DNA of 64,000 nt, from positions 248,001 to 312,000 of the forward strand of contig OOIN01000001.1 of NCBI GenBank assembly GCA_900323505.1, written 5' to 3'. This DNA comes from Ustilago trichophora (lineage: Eukaryota > Basidiomycota > Ustilaginomycetes > Ustilaginales > Ustilaginaceae). Both the position numbers and the translations under genes were made by a program. This document shows positions 20,215 to 30,373 of this stretch, in pieces (positions within the stretch are counted from its first letter, which is position 1; each line of letters begins with the position of its first letter). The notes below the pieces were generated by a model. The model ran no database searches and was not told where the DNA came from. It saw only the letters and a program-made list of their open reading frames with translations.

Positions 20215-21035
20215 ATGCCGTCGTCAAACGTCCACGTCGTGCAGCACCCATTGATCTCGCACCACTTGGCCAATCTACGTCTTGCGGATACCTCTCCCAA
20301 AGGTAAGCTTGGTACCCCTTCTACCCTTCATCCTGCCTTGACTAACGCCTAGCATCCCTATCTCACCCTCCCTGTAACTGCTTTTCGTCTCTGCAGAATT
20401 CCGCTCGCTAGTGCAAAACATCTCAACAGTCCTCTGTATCGAAGCCACACGCACGCTCCCGACCAAGCAAGTCCAAGGCCAGGGTCCACTCGCCACTTTC
20501 CAAGGCGAGCAACTTTCCGAGCGCATCGGTCTCGTTCCCATCTTGCGTGCGGGTCTTGGCATGACGGAAGCATGTCTCGATCTGCTCCCCGAGAACACTT
20601 CTGTCCTGCACATTGGACTCTTTCGTGAAAAAGTCTCCCTCCAACCAGTCGAATACTACAACAAGCTCCCTGTCTCTCCTACCGTTGAGCAGGTTATCAT
20701 CCTCGACCCGCTGATTGCTACGGGTGGAACTGCAGTGGTAAGTGCCTTTCTTGACCCTCTCGTTTCTTACGCATGAGAGACGGAGACGCTGACATTCTGC
20801 ATCCGATTGATGTTGGTAGGCGTGTATCCAGATGATCCTAGATTGGGGCGTACCAGTGGAAAGGATCAAGTTCCTCTGCGTCCTGGCATCGCAAAAAGGT
20901 CTCGAGCACGTAGTAGAGTCAGTGCCAGGGTTGGAGATTTGGGTCGGCCATGTGGATCCAGAGTTAAGCGAGAAGGGTCTGATTCTGCCTGGATTGGGAG
21001 ATACTGGTGACCGTATGTTTGACACCCAGACCTAG
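20215..21035 (+). CDS. FUR1: Uracil phosphoribosyltransferase (pyrimidine salvage), three exons
   Basis: Makes UMP from uracil and PRPP in the cytosol; the protein has 214 residues, close to the 216 of yeast Fur1. Exons: 20215-20302, 20397-20737, 20820-21035. Donors are GTAAGC and GTAAGT; acceptors are CTGCAG and TTGGTAG. The joined frame shows RTLPTKQVQGQGPLATFQGE, VPILRAGLGMTEACLDLLP, the PRPP loop VIILDPLIATGGTAV and the C-terminal uracil site PGLGDTGDRMF. The second intron lies directly after the PRPP loop. The short first exon gives MPSSNVHVVQHPLISHHLA, the expected N-terminus. Confidence 0.92.
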
Positions 21036-21746
21036 CAGCCTTCCACCTTATGGCTGCCCACTCGCAGCAATGATGATTCCGTTCATGATTTGGTTGCGCT
21101 TTTCAAAGGATCCTCCAAAAATGCACTTTTGTGAATGAAAGCCGGTGTAACACGCTACGAATTTGGGACGGGCGCGGCGTTGCGCGGCTGTCGCGCTGTA
21201 GTGCCAAGCAAAAGCAACGAGCGCCAGGAAATTTTTCCTCTGTCCACAAATCCTCCGACTCCGACATATAGGCCACATCATGACCGCTTGCAACGATCAA
21301 CATTTTACACCACTCCTTCTTCTGGACGCTGCTGGTGTCGAGCTGCTCGTGGAGAATGTGAAGGATTCAGGCTTGCTCTACGCACGCCAAACACAAGATG
21401 TAAGGACCGAACGGGGAAAAGCAAAAATGGAGGGAAGGAAGAGGACAGTTCGAGGGGTCCTCGCTTATTCTTGCTTCTCAGGAAATTTTGGACGAGATTA
21501 AGCGCTTTTTTTTTGTGTGTGCGAGTAAAACCCTGTTGATCTTGCTAGCTCACCAATTCCTGGAGCAAAGGTCAGTGAGGTGAGGGTGGGGAAGAAAGAG
21601 CTCGAGCTTCGGCTGTTGACACTTCTCACGCGATTCCCCGGCGGTGCTTCCGTTCCAACCGACCAATGTGAGAGGAACTTTTTCGTCCTCCCTTCACCTC
21701 TCCTATCCACCAACATCAACGACCTACAACAGCATCGATACTCGAG
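21036..21746. other. Intergenic region, no gene seen
   Basis: 3' region of the UPRTase gene and promoter of the MFS gene. No supported frame or repeat. Confidence 0.35.
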
Positions 21747-23540
21747 ATGTTGTCCCTCCTATCGCGCAATCGCGCCAGTCCATCTTCGGACGACTCTCCA
21801 GCCGCTCGCATATCGCAAGATACCGACGATGCCACCTTGACCGAATTCAGCCGCATGGCTCACGAGATGGGCGTCGGTGGCGCCTACGAGCGCAAAGTCG
21901 CCCTACTCAACAAAGCCATCAAGGAAGAGATTGGCTTTGGACGATTCCAAATCTGGCTCACTTGGCTTGCCGGTTTCGGCTGGTTTGTCGACAACATCTG
22001 GTTCCAAGCCCTCTCCATGTCTTTGCCGCAGATCAAGCTTGAATTCGGCCCAACCCACGTTCAGTTTGCTACCCTTGCGCTGTATTTGGGATTGTTGATC
22101 GGAGCTACCTTTTGGGGTTTCATGGCGGATGTGATTGGTAGGAGGCCCAGTTGGAACATCACACTCTTCATCTCGGCCGTTTTCGGTATTGCGGTGGGTG
22201 GGGCACCAAACTTTGTAGCTCTGGGAGCGCTGCTGTCGTGCTTGGGTCTGGGGTTGGGTGGAAACCTGCCTGTGGACGGAGCCATGTTGATCGAGTTCAT
22301 CCCTAGCACCCATCAGTGGATCTTGACCTTCTTGTCCATCTTCTGGTGCTTTGGTCAGCTCTTTGCAGCATTCATCGGATGGGCCTTTATCACCAACTAC
22401 AGATGCGAGACTGCCGACAGCTGCCCAAAGAGCAGCAACATGGGTTGGAGGTATACCTGGTTTCTGTTGGGTGCTATCACGATGTTGATGTGGGTGGCTC
22501 GGTTCTGGGTCTACCCGATCCCAGAGTCGCCCAAGTACCTGATCGGAAAGGGCAGAGATGAGGAGGCGTTGCAAGTGCTTAGGTTTATCGCGGCCCAGAA
22601 TGGCAAGAGTACCACTCTGACACTAGAGCAGCTCAAGGCGGCCGGTGAGGGTGTCACGGTGGCATTCAACACGTCTGATGCAGGAGAGAAGAAGCTGGCA
22701 AGGGAAGATGACGTTGAGGCCAAGGTCGCCCTCCCCTCCTCCACCACAGAAGACATCGAGAAGAAGGAACCCGCATCTGCCGAAGCCCACATCCCAGCCG
22801 CAATCACCACCACCACCACCCACACTCAAGACTCCACGCCAGCCGCAGTCTCTACCACTGTCAAAGGCCGATTCCTCTCCTCCTCAGATCTCGCCCAACT
22901 CCGCCGCTCGCTCTCTGAATTCGACTCGCACCACATTGTCGCCCTCTTCTCCACCCCGCGCATGGCATGGAACACCATCCTCATCTGCTTCCTCTGGGGT
23001 CTCATCGGTCTCGCCTACCCGCTCTACAACGCTTTTATCGCGCTGTACCTGCAGAACGCAGGTGCAAACCAGGGCGAAACTACCCAAGCCGAGCAGTATC
23101 GCGACCTGGTCATTATCGCAGCATGTGGCATTCCCGGCTCCTTCGCTGCCGCCGCTCTCGTCGAACTGCCCTATGCCGGTCGCCGTGGAACCATGGCATT
23201 CTTTACACTGCTCACGGGTCTGTTCTTGTTCCTGTTCACAACAGCACGAACTCCAGCAGCAGTACTCGGCTGGAATTGCGCTACAAGTTTGACCCAGAAC
23301 GCAATGTACGCGGTGCTCTACGCCATCAGTTACGAAGTCTTCCCAGCACCAAACAGAGGCACGGGAGATGGGTTGGCTATGGCAACGCAGAGAGTTTTTG
23401 GTGTCATTGCGCCTATCGTGGGTGCATATGCCGGGTCAACGCCAACAACGCCTATTTATGTCAGTGCAAGCTTCTTCATCGCCGCTGCTGTGCTGATGTT
23501 ATTCTTGCCGTATGAGACTAGGGGCAGGTCGGCGTTGTAG
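21747..23540 (+). CDS. MFS transporter, SV2/SVOP-like
   Basis: A 12-helix major facilitator of 597 residues. The first half contains GFGWFVDNIWFQALSMSLP, the loop motif GFMADVIGRRPSW between helices 2 and 3, GLGLGGNLPVDGAMLIEFIP in helix 4 and YPIPESPKYLIGKGRDEEA, the PESPRYL motif at the end of helix 6. A cytoplasmic loop of about 140 residues (charged, Thr/Ala-rich) follows, then six more helices with GRRGTMAFFTLLTGLFLFLF. The NLPVDGAM and FIPSTHQW motifs are those of the SV2/SVOP and fungal metabolite:H+ symporter group. The substrate is unknown; organic cations, acids or sugars are possible. Confidence 0.85.
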   Translation: MLSLLSRNRASPSSDDSPAARISQDTDDATLTEFSRMAHEMGVGGAYERKVALLNKAIKEEIGFGRFQIWLTWLAGFGWFVDNIWFQALSMSLPQIKLEFGPTHVQFATLALYLGLLIGATFWGFMADVIGRRPSWNITLFISAVFGIAVGGAPNFVALGALLSCLGLGLGGNLPVDGAMLIEFIPSTHQWILTFLSIFWCFGQLFAAFIGWAFITNYRCETADSCPKSSNMGWRYTWFLLGAITMLMWVARFWVYPIPESPKYLIGKGRDEEALQVLRFIAAQNGKSTTLTLEQLKAAGEGVTVAFNTSDAGEKKLAREDDVEAKVALPSSTTEDIEKKEPASAEAHIPAAITTTTTHTQDSTPAAVSTTVKGRFLSSSDLAQLRRSLSEFDSHHIVALFSTPRMAWNTILICFLWGLIGLAYPLYNAFIALYLQNAGANQGETTQAEQYRDLVIIAACGIPGSFAAAALVELPYAGRRGTMAFFTLLTGLFLFLFTTARTPAAVLGWNCATSLTQNAMYAVLYAISYEVFPAPNRGTGDGLAMATQRVFGVIAPIVGAYAGSTPTTPIYVSASFFIAAAVLMLFLPYETRGRSAL

Positions 23541-23711
23541 ATCTACACTCGCTACTGTCCAAAAGATTCTTGCTCTTGCAATACAGGATGCTCACATGGA
23601 ATCATTTCACGTGCCTCAGTGAAACATGAGCAAACGTCACACGGTTTGAATCATCGTTGTTGATACAACTTCCTATTGCCAATTTTTTGAAAAGAAAGAA
23701 GACACGAGATC

Positions 23712-24419
23712 TTACTTGAGAGCGTTGAGAATCTCCTTACCGACACCAGCAGCACTGGCGGGGTTCTGACCCGAGATCAAGAACTTGCCATCGGTCTTGT
23801 CGACGATGACCTTCTCACCCCAAGGCTGGGTCTTGTCGAACTTGGCGCCCCTCTCGATGAGTCTACTCTCGACGAGCCAAGGGATGGCCTTGGTGAGGCC
23901 GGCCTGTTCCTCCTCCTCGTTGGTGAAGCAAGTGACGCTCTTTCCGTTGACGAGGTAGCTTCCGTCGCTCAGCTTGACATCGGTGAAGACGGCAGGAGCG
24001 TGGCAGACGGCAGCGGTGGGCTTACCAGCCTCGTAGAAAGCACGGATGAGCTCCTGCGAAGTCGAGTCGACAGGAAGGTCGAAGCAAGGACCGTGTCCTC
24101 CCGGGTAAAAGATTCCGTCAAACTCGGAAACGGAAGACGACGAGAAGGACGAGAGAGTCTTGGTGTTGTTGACCCACTCCTGAGCCTCGGAGTCGTTGAG
24201 GAACTTGACCGAGTCTTGGTCGTTCTTGAAGGCTTCAACGGAAGACTGGTCGAGAGGAGCCTTGCCTCCCTTGGGCGAAGCGGCGACGAGGGTGTAACCG
24301 GCGTTCTTGAGGAGGTAGTAAGGATGGGCGATCTCGGGAAGATAGTAACCCGTGGGGTGGTCCGACCCAATGAGCTGGGTGTGAGAGGTGAATACGACGA
24401 GGATCTTCTTGGTGGACAT
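23712..24419 (-). CDS. Hsp31-like DJ-1/PfpI family enzyme (glyoxalase III/deglycase type)
   Basis: A cytosolic protein of 235 residues, the usual size of yeast Hsp31. Family landmarks are GYYLPEIAHPYYLLKNAGY with Glu29, GIFYPGGHGPCFDLP and the nucleophile elbow AAVCHAPAVF with Cys139-His140. The C-terminus NPASAAGVGKEILNAL also fits. Hsp31-type enzymes convert methylglyoxal to lactate without glutathione and protect against oxidative stress. Single exon; start at the ATG of MSTKKILVVFTSH. The promoter shows a long T run and no obvious stress element. Confidence 0.88.
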   Translation of the reverse strand: MSTKKILVVFTSHTQLIGSDHPTGYYLPEIAHPYYLLKNAGYTLVAASPKGGKAPLDQSSVEAFKNDQDSVKFLNDSEAQEWVNNTKTLSSFSSSSVSEFDGIFYPGGHGPCFDLPVDSTSQELIRAFYEAGKPTAAVCHAPAVFTDVKLSDGSYLVNGKSVTCFTNEEEEQAGLTKAIPWLVESRLIERGAKFDKTQPWGEKVIVDKTDGKFLISGQNPASAAGVGKEILNALK

Positions 24420-24976
24420 TTTTTGGTTTTGTTACTGACTGAAATGGATAGTATGAGGATATGAACTCTGGTAAAGAGACGGTGAAAAGGTTTATATAGC
24501 CATCGAGGAGAAGTTGCGGGGCTGGAAGAGCAGAGAAGAAAGTTGTGGATTTTTACTGACCACCGAAAATCATTGCCGGAGTGTGCACGGACAAATTCGA
24601 GGCACTTTTCCAGTGTGGATTTTTTTTTTCGGACGTCTTTCCTCCACATCCATCATCGGACAGCGCAAACACCGCACAGAGCACCGAAAAAAGTAACACA
24701 GCGGTGTGTCATCGTCCCTTGATGGTCTTTCCATAGACTGTCACCCGTTGGTCCCATCCCCGAATTCCAGTGTACACACAACGGAAAGGCTATCCAAAAT
24801 TCTCACCGGTCCTCCTGTATTTGTGCATCGGCTTCCACAGTCTCGCCGCAATGTTCAACTTCAGCATTCATTTTCATTTTCATGCACATGTACATGCACA
24901 GGTCTGCTGAAATGGTTCCATCAACTATGGTCTGAAAGCGACATCTATTAAAGTGGAGTGGGTGGTACTGATGAAT
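24420..24976. other. Intergenic region, no gene seen
   Basis: Promoter of the Hsp31-like gene and 3' region of the next gene, which points the same way. A CATTTTCATTTTCATGCACATGTACATGCACA stretch near 24868-24901 contains a short GCACATGTACATGCAC near-palindrome. Confidence 0.35.
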
Positions 24977-25759
24977 TCACTTGGGCTGGTACTTGGCCGC
25001 AGCACCATCAAACTGCTCTCTAAACGCATCGTCCCACTTCTTGACGAGGGCGATACCAGATCCTGCACTGATGACATCCTGATCCGCCTTGAGGCCCTTG
25101 ACAAGGTCGTCCATGAACTCTTCCACGGTCAACGAGTTTGTTGCGCCCAAGTGCTTCTTGTTGTCATCCGGATTCTCCCTCTCCCTGTGAAGATCAGTTC
25201 CGACGCTAGGAGGGACGATCTCGACCACCCGAACGTTAGTGTTCTTCAACTGGACACGCTGTGCCTCTGACCAGAAGTGCACAAATGCCTTAGTGGAATT
25301 GTAAACAGGGTTTATGATAGAATACGGCACAAAGCCGAGGACGGAGCTGACGTTGACGATGACGCTGTGCTTTTTGCCCTTGAGATGGTCCAAAAAGGCA
25401 GTAGCGAGATGGATGGGGCCGCGGATATTGATGTTGATCTCGTTGTCGACTTTGTCGAGGGCGAGATTCTGCACTTCGAGCGGACGCTGGACACCGGCGT
25501 TGTTGATGAGGCAGTCGACCTCGGGATGCTCGGAGAGGACCTTTTTGGTGAAGGCGGGGATGTCTTCGACATTTCCTGTGTCAAGGACGTAGTAAGGAGA
25601 GTTGGAGAGCTTCTTGGAAGCTTCGACGAGCTTGGATTCGGTACGACCAACGAGGATGACCTTTTTGTTCTGGGAGAGGAAATACTCGGCCATGGCATAG
25701 CCAAGTCCACCAGCACCGCCGGTGATGACGGCACATTCAAAATCGAGGATCTTGCCCAT
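24977..25759 (-). CDS. Short-chain dehydrogenase, DltE-like
   Basis: An oxidoreductase of 260 residues. The cofactor motif is TGGAGGLGYAMAEYFL near residue 13. VGRTESKL follows the second strand, NNAGVQRP is the NNAG motif, and Ser in VNVSSVLGF with YNSTK form the active site. VEIVPPSVGTDLH follows. DltE-like SDRs have this compact layout. The chosen ATG gives MGKILDFECAVITGG, the normal family N-terminus. An in-frame ATG at 25891 would add 44 unconserved residues and is the less likely start. Confidence 0.85.
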   Translation of the reverse strand: MGKILDFECAVITGGAGGLGYAMAEYFLSQNKKVILVGRTESKLVEASKKLSNSPYYVLDTGNVEDIPAFTKKVLSEHPEVDCLINNAGVQRPLEVQNLALDKVDNEININIRGPIHLATAFLDHLKGKKHSVIVNVSSVLGFVPYSIINPVYNSTKAFVHFWSEAQRVQLKNTNVRVVEIVPPSVGTDLHRERENPDDNKKHLGATNSLTVEEFMDDLVKGLKADQDVISAGSGIALVKKWDDAFREQFDGAAAKYQPK

Positions 25760-28012
25760 TGTGGTTGCAGTGTCTTGTGCGAGGGTAGACAGGGTGGTGG
25801 TGAGGATGGTCGGTATTTGATCTTGCGTAGTCAGCTTATCGTGGAGCAAACAGTTGGTCGGGTTGTCGGGACGGTAGTTCGATGCGGTCATTTGCAATAT
25901 AGACGCTAAAATGGATTCTTCCTTGCGGTGTTACGCTGCTTTTTGGTGTTCCTGTGTTGCGGTGATACTGTCACTGTAAAATATCGGGAATAGATCGAAC
26001 TACTTTGGAACCGATCAGATTTAACTATTAAAGCTGTGTGGTACGCCGATATAACACTAAATGATTTATATGGATGAGTACCCTTCAGGTTACACAGGCG
26101 CAACAGACAGTCGCGGACGACCAAGATCCGACCTGACCTGCTCTTGTCTCAACGAGATGCCAGCTACGGCGGCGATGACTTTCGCAACGGCATGACGCAA
26201 ATCATATGGCATAGACAGACGTATGCAAGACCAGCCGTACCATGCAAACTGTTGTGTTCAGGAACACCAGTGACAGGCGTTGCATTAACCAGCACCATCC
26301 GCATCCGAGTGAGCCTTTCGGTCTCGGGAAGGTTGATTGATGAAAGAGGGACGAGCTTCTTTTTTCATTTTTCATTTTTCTTCTCCAAAACTTGTTTACT
26401 CTCTTAATTTTTTTTTCTTAGCGTGCCAATTTCAAACAGCGCACGAACGGTTGGTCTGCCCACGTTTCGGTACGCAGGGCAGAAAAGCAGAGGGAACTTG
26501 AGATCTGCATAACTGGAAGGGTCCTCGATTCGAAGAATTTTGTCTGACTTTTTTGTTGTGTCGCCGCAAGTGGAATTCCTGCTGGCCCTCCTGACTTGAT
26601 GGTTGCAAATGCCTCTCTCTCTCTTGGTAGTCGAGCAGGAGTGACGACTGAGGTGATGTGATGCAGACTGTGTTGGTAGCGATTGCCATCGATTGTAGCC
26701 GACCTAGCCTCAACCACTCTTGTTACTGATACTGTTACTGCGTGCTGTGGTTGCGCGATGCGAAATCTAATTCAAATAGACTTAGGGCACCAATCTACTG
26801 TCTCTCTTTGTGGTCGGACACGATTGTTGGCGATCAAATGCATTTGCCAAAAGAGCTAAAGGTGCCGACAATTCGGGAGCATGTCCTACCACTGTCCCGC
26901 TACTCATCATTTGTTCCACACAAAGAGCCCTGCTTGAATTCGAAACAAGTGTATTTCGACAGCAACAGCGGGCATGTTGACCGTCGGTGCATTGCATAGG
27001 CACAAAAAAAAGGAAGTCGACCGTAGGACCGATGGACCATTCGGCTCTCACGCCAGAGTCGGCGGGGATTCGAGACGAGAGAGAGGCGGGGGAGAGATGA
27101 GCGGCTTCTAGAACGCTTGACATGCTCAACTGGCTGCAAAATTGAGTGCTCTGATGCCCCACCGACATCATCGGCATCTCGTCCACCACCACAACCGTTA
27201 GGGTCGTTGGTTTCTAGAAATTTTCTTTCGATTTCGCCTGTTTGCGCCCTTTCTCTCATCGCGCAACTCTGAACCCCCTTAGGCGCACTCTTTCCCCTTC
27301 CACCCCATCGCACTCTTTGCCATCTCCTCTCATCCTGTTTCACCGGTTCGCAGTCTCGCTTCAGATCTCACGCGGTGTCGTCCAACGTTTCTGCAAGCAG
27401 CTTTGTTTTTTCTTCGTCAAGCATATCTCTTTGCCCTTGCCGTCATCCTCCGCCGCGGCATCAAACACTTGCCATCGGTTACTTCTCATCCCTCCTTCCC
27501 GACGGTACACCAACTAGCTCCGATTGCTTGCGCTCATTCAATTCTGCAGCTGCATCTGAATCAACGATCTTGCGCACAATCCAACCGCAACCTCATCAGT
27601 CTGCCGTGCGGCCAATTCGCTACAGTACCTCCAAACCCTAGGCCAAATCTCTTTTTTTTTTTTTTCTCTCCGACTCTCCTCTGGTCCCTCCCCTCTTTCA
27701 CCATCCTCATATCTCTTTCATCACCTCGTGCACCAAGACATAGGCAAACAAAGCTCATTCAGCGTTCCTAGCCCGAGTTTGGTTTCATTGTTTCGCCACG
27801 AGCTCTCTTCTGCCCTACTGCCTCGAACGCTGCCTCCTTTTTTTCGCAGCCTTCTTTCCTTATCTTCAGGTTTTTCTCTCTGCCTTCGACCTCGCCCGTC
27901 ACTGCGGATACCATATAAGCATCCCTCTCCTCGACTCTAATCTCCGTCCTTGTGTCCAAGTCATCATCCTCGCCTTCCCTCCTCACCTAGCCACCCTTTC
28001 GACACATCCAAA
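25760..28012. other. Long gene-free region upstream of the ZIP transporter gene
   Basis: About 2.25 kb between divergent genes. Short frames here lack any recognisable family or coding character. The right half (27250-28010) is strongly pyrimidine-rich, as expected for a long promoter and 5' leader, with a T run at 27651-27665. I found no zinc-responsive element that I could defend. Confidence 0.45.
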
Positions 28013-29104
28013 ATGGCTGACAACATCCAGTGCAGCGGTCCCGTCGATAACGGCAAGGAGCACGAGTCTCTCCGCATCGGTGCCATCTTCATCATCTGGG
28101 TCACATCCTCCATCGTCACCCTCTTCCCCATCGTCACTCGACGAATTCCTCGTCTCTCGATCAATCGCGAGGCCTTCGACTTTGCCAAGTACTTTGGTTC
28201 CGGTGTTATCATCGCTACCGCCTTTATCCATCTCTTGTCACCAGCGGCAAGTGATGAGGAGCTTGGATCGCCATGCTTGAGCGAGGACTTCCAGAACTAC
28301 CCCTTCGCTTTCGCTTTCGCCATGATCGCCATGTTTGCCGTCTTTGTCGTCGAGGTAATTGCTTATCGTGTCGGCAGCAAGTACGCCAACCAGCTCGCTT
28401 ACGACCCTCACGCCGGTGGACACCACCACGCAATTGAGCACGGCGGCAACCACAACCACAACCACAACCACAACCACAACGACAGCACCACTGGTGTCAA
28501 GACCTTGTCGGAGGACGATGTTGAGGCTGCCGCTGCCAAGATCGGTGGATCGGCCGCTGAGGCAAAGGTCGTCTCGGATGCTTCGTCGTCCACCTCTACC
28601 GCCGTCGCCCTTTCTACTCAGGCCTCCGAGATTCTCGGTGTCATGATCCTTGAGTTCGGTGTCGTGTTCCACTCTATCATCATCGGTATCACCCTCGGCA
28701 CCACCACCGACTTCACCATTCTCTTCATCGTCATCATCTTCCACCAGATGTTCGAGGGTCTCGGTCTCGGCACTCGTCTCGCTTTCCTCCCTCTCGGCAT
28801 GAAGACTTGGATCCCGACGGTTGGTGCTATCATCTACGGTCTCGTCACCCCCATCGGTATTGCTATCGGCCTTGGTGTCCGACACACTTTCAACGCCGAC
28901 TCGACCACCGCTGCCTACGTGACCGGTATCTTTGATTCCATCTCGGCAGGTATCCTCCTCTACACTGGTACTGTCGAGCTTCTCGCCCACGAGTTCATCT
29001 TTAACGAAAAGATGCGCAACGCTCCTCTCAAGAAGGTCATCATCAGCATCCTCGAGATGCTCACCGGTGCTGGTCTTATGGCCCTCCTCGGCCGATGGGC
29101 TTAA
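28013..29104 (+). CDS. ZIP-family zinc/iron transporter
   Basis: A plasma-membrane metal importer of the Zrt/Irt family, 363 residues, eight predicted helices. Helix 2 includes FGSGVIIATAFIHLL. The loop between helices 3 and 4 holds a His-rich metal-binding segment (GGHHHAIEHGG, then alternating His/Asn at about 147-156). Helices 4 and 5 carry the pore ligands VVFHSIIIGITLG and FHQMFEGLGLG. The C-terminus LTGAGLMALLGRWA is the usual end. The start is aaATGg at 28013; the upstream frame opens at a non-ATG codon. Zn versus Fe preference cannot be read from sequence. Confidence 0.92.
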   Translation: MADNIQCSGPVDNGKEHESLRIGAIFIIWVTSSIVTLFPIVTRRIPRLSINREAFDFAKYFGSGVIIATAFIHLLSPAASDEELGSPCLSEDFQNYPFAFAFAMIAMFAVFVVEVIAYRVGSKYANQLAYDPHAGGHHHAIEHGGNHNHNHNHNHNDSTTGVKTLSEDDVEAAAAKIGGSAAEAKVVSDASSSTSTAVALSTQASEILGVMILEFGVVFHSIIIGITLGTTTDFTILFIVIIFHQMFEGLGLGTRLAFLPLGMKTWIPTVGAIIYGLVTPIGIAIGLGVRHTFNADSTTAAYVTGIFDSISAGILLYTGTVELLAHEFIFNEKMRNAPLKKVIISILEMLTGAGLMALLGRWA

Positions 29105-29260
29105 GCCTTTTCTTCTCTTTCCGCTTCAATCTACACGTGCTGCCTTGGGGCATACTGGATTCTTCAGCCAGAGCAATGTACATGCTTGGCTATCACTGGA
29201 TACCTTTTGTTTTGATTCAACTCTAGATCACTTTCGACGTCACCGTCACATCATATTCCC

Positions 29261-29282
29261 ACACACACACACACACACACAC
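29261..29282 (+). repeat. (AC)11 microsatellite
   Basis: Eleven uninterrupted AC units in the 3' region of the ZIP transporter gene. Confidence 0.85.
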
Positions 29283-29536
29283 TCCAAAAATAGGCAAGCT
29301 CGACTGCATTCCGCTTCGCCTTGTGTCATTGGTCTTTATTGTTAATTGCATTTTTGTTTCTAACACAGCACTTCAAAGCGTTTGTGATGCCTCCGAGTGT
29401 CAGCGGACCTTGTGTGACAGTGCAGCCGTGGTCATACTGTGGTACTGTGTTGCGTGATCAGATTGATGTCGCGACGCGTAACAAACCTTGACCCGCTTCA
29501 AGCTTTCACAAAGAAGAGTCCAACCCTATTGACAGC

Positions 29537-29583
29537 TTTCCGCATTGTCTTCTCCCTCTTCTGCCAACCTTGTATTTCCGCAC
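29537..29583 (+). promoter_or_regulatory. Two TTTCCGCAY motifs upstream of HTH gene 1
   Basis: Exact copies at 29537-29545 (TTTCCGCAT) and 29575-29583 (TTTCCGCAC), 38 bp apart and 128-174 bp before the ATG. The same motif is arrayed upstream of the other two HTH genes. Confidence 0.5.
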
Positions 29584-29710
29584 CCTCGCTTTCGTCCAAT
29601 GCATACGTTCTCATCATCTCTACCACCACACACACACACCACAACGTCAAGTAAATCTCGTATCATTACCATCCAAACAAGAATTACTCCATTCTAAGTT
29701 GTCGTTCAAT

Positions 29711-30373
29711 ATGTCCGCTACTCCTCCTCCCACTACTCCCCCTTCCGACATCTTGATTACTATATCTCCTGGCCCTACCACACCTAAACGCAAGACCAAG
29801 GTCAAGGCTCCAGCTACGCCCAAGACTCCTAAGACTCCCAAGACGCCAAAGACTCCCAAGATTGCCAAGAGCCCCACCCATGCCAAACGCGAAGGTACTA
29901 CCAAAGCAGAAGACGATCCTAATGCCGAAGTCATCACCAAGGCTGAAGAAAGCCCTACGATCGAAGGTACTCCCAAAGCTGAGAGTACCCGCTCGAAGCC
30001 CACCTCGTCAACTCCTTCGAGCCCCCGGAAGCTCACCCCCGCACTTCAAAAGACCATCCTAGCCCTCAAGATGCGCGGCATGTCCACCAAGGATATCGCC
30101 ACCCGTATCAACCAGAATTACAAGACTGTATGGGCCTATATCAATAAGACTATCAAGCGCAAAGCTGTGGCCGGCGCCAATGACGCGGTAATGCCAGTGG
30201 AGATGTCTGATGCCGATAAAAGGGATGCCGCCCTTGTGCTCAAGCTCGCCGGCTGCACCACCAAGGATATCGCCACTCAGCTCGACATGAACTACAAGAC
30301 ACTCTGGGCATTCTTCAACCAGCACCAGAAGGCTGCTGATCTGCCAGATGTTACTCAGGATCCCGACTTGTAG
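29711..30373 (+). CDS. Helix-turn-helix protein 1, two HTH units
   Basis: The protein has 220 residues and no known full-length family. Residues 1-107 are Thr/Pro/Lys-rich with a TPK repeat at about 36-50, like histone H1 tails. Two related helix-turn-helix units follow: 108-152 (MRGMSTKDIATRINQNYKTV) and 165-208 (LAGCTTKDIATQLDMNYKTL). Both share TKDIAT and NYKT, so they arose by internal duplication. The units resemble the N-terminal HTH of Tc1/IS630- or IS30-type transposases, but no catalytic domain follows. It is the first of three related genes in a row. DNA binding is inferred. The start is the first ATG; the longer frame opens at TTG. Confidence 0.75.
   Translation: MSATPPPTTPPSDILITISPGPTTPKRKTKVKAPATPKTPKTPKTPKTPKIAKSPTHAKREGTTKAEDDPNAEVITKAEESPTIEGTPKAESTRSKPTSSTPSSPRKLTPALQKTILALKMRGMSTKDIATRINQNYKTVWAYINKTIKRKAVAGANDAVMPVEMSDADKRDAALVLKLAGCTTKDIATQLDMNYKTLWAFFNQHQKAADLPDVTQDPDL

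Larger units (their letters stand above)
29105..29710. other. Promoter region of the first HTH gene
   Basis: It contains the 3' region of the ZIP gene with an (AC)11 run at 29261-29282, then two TTTCCGCAY copies at 29537-29545 and 29575-29583, and a second short CA repeat near 29626-29640 just before the coding region. Confidence 0.5.

Noticed and set aside
26418..27343. Several frames of 80-150 residues upstream of the ZIP gene
   Set aside because: They overlap each other on both strands, show no domain or compositional coding signal and are not linked by convincing splice sites.
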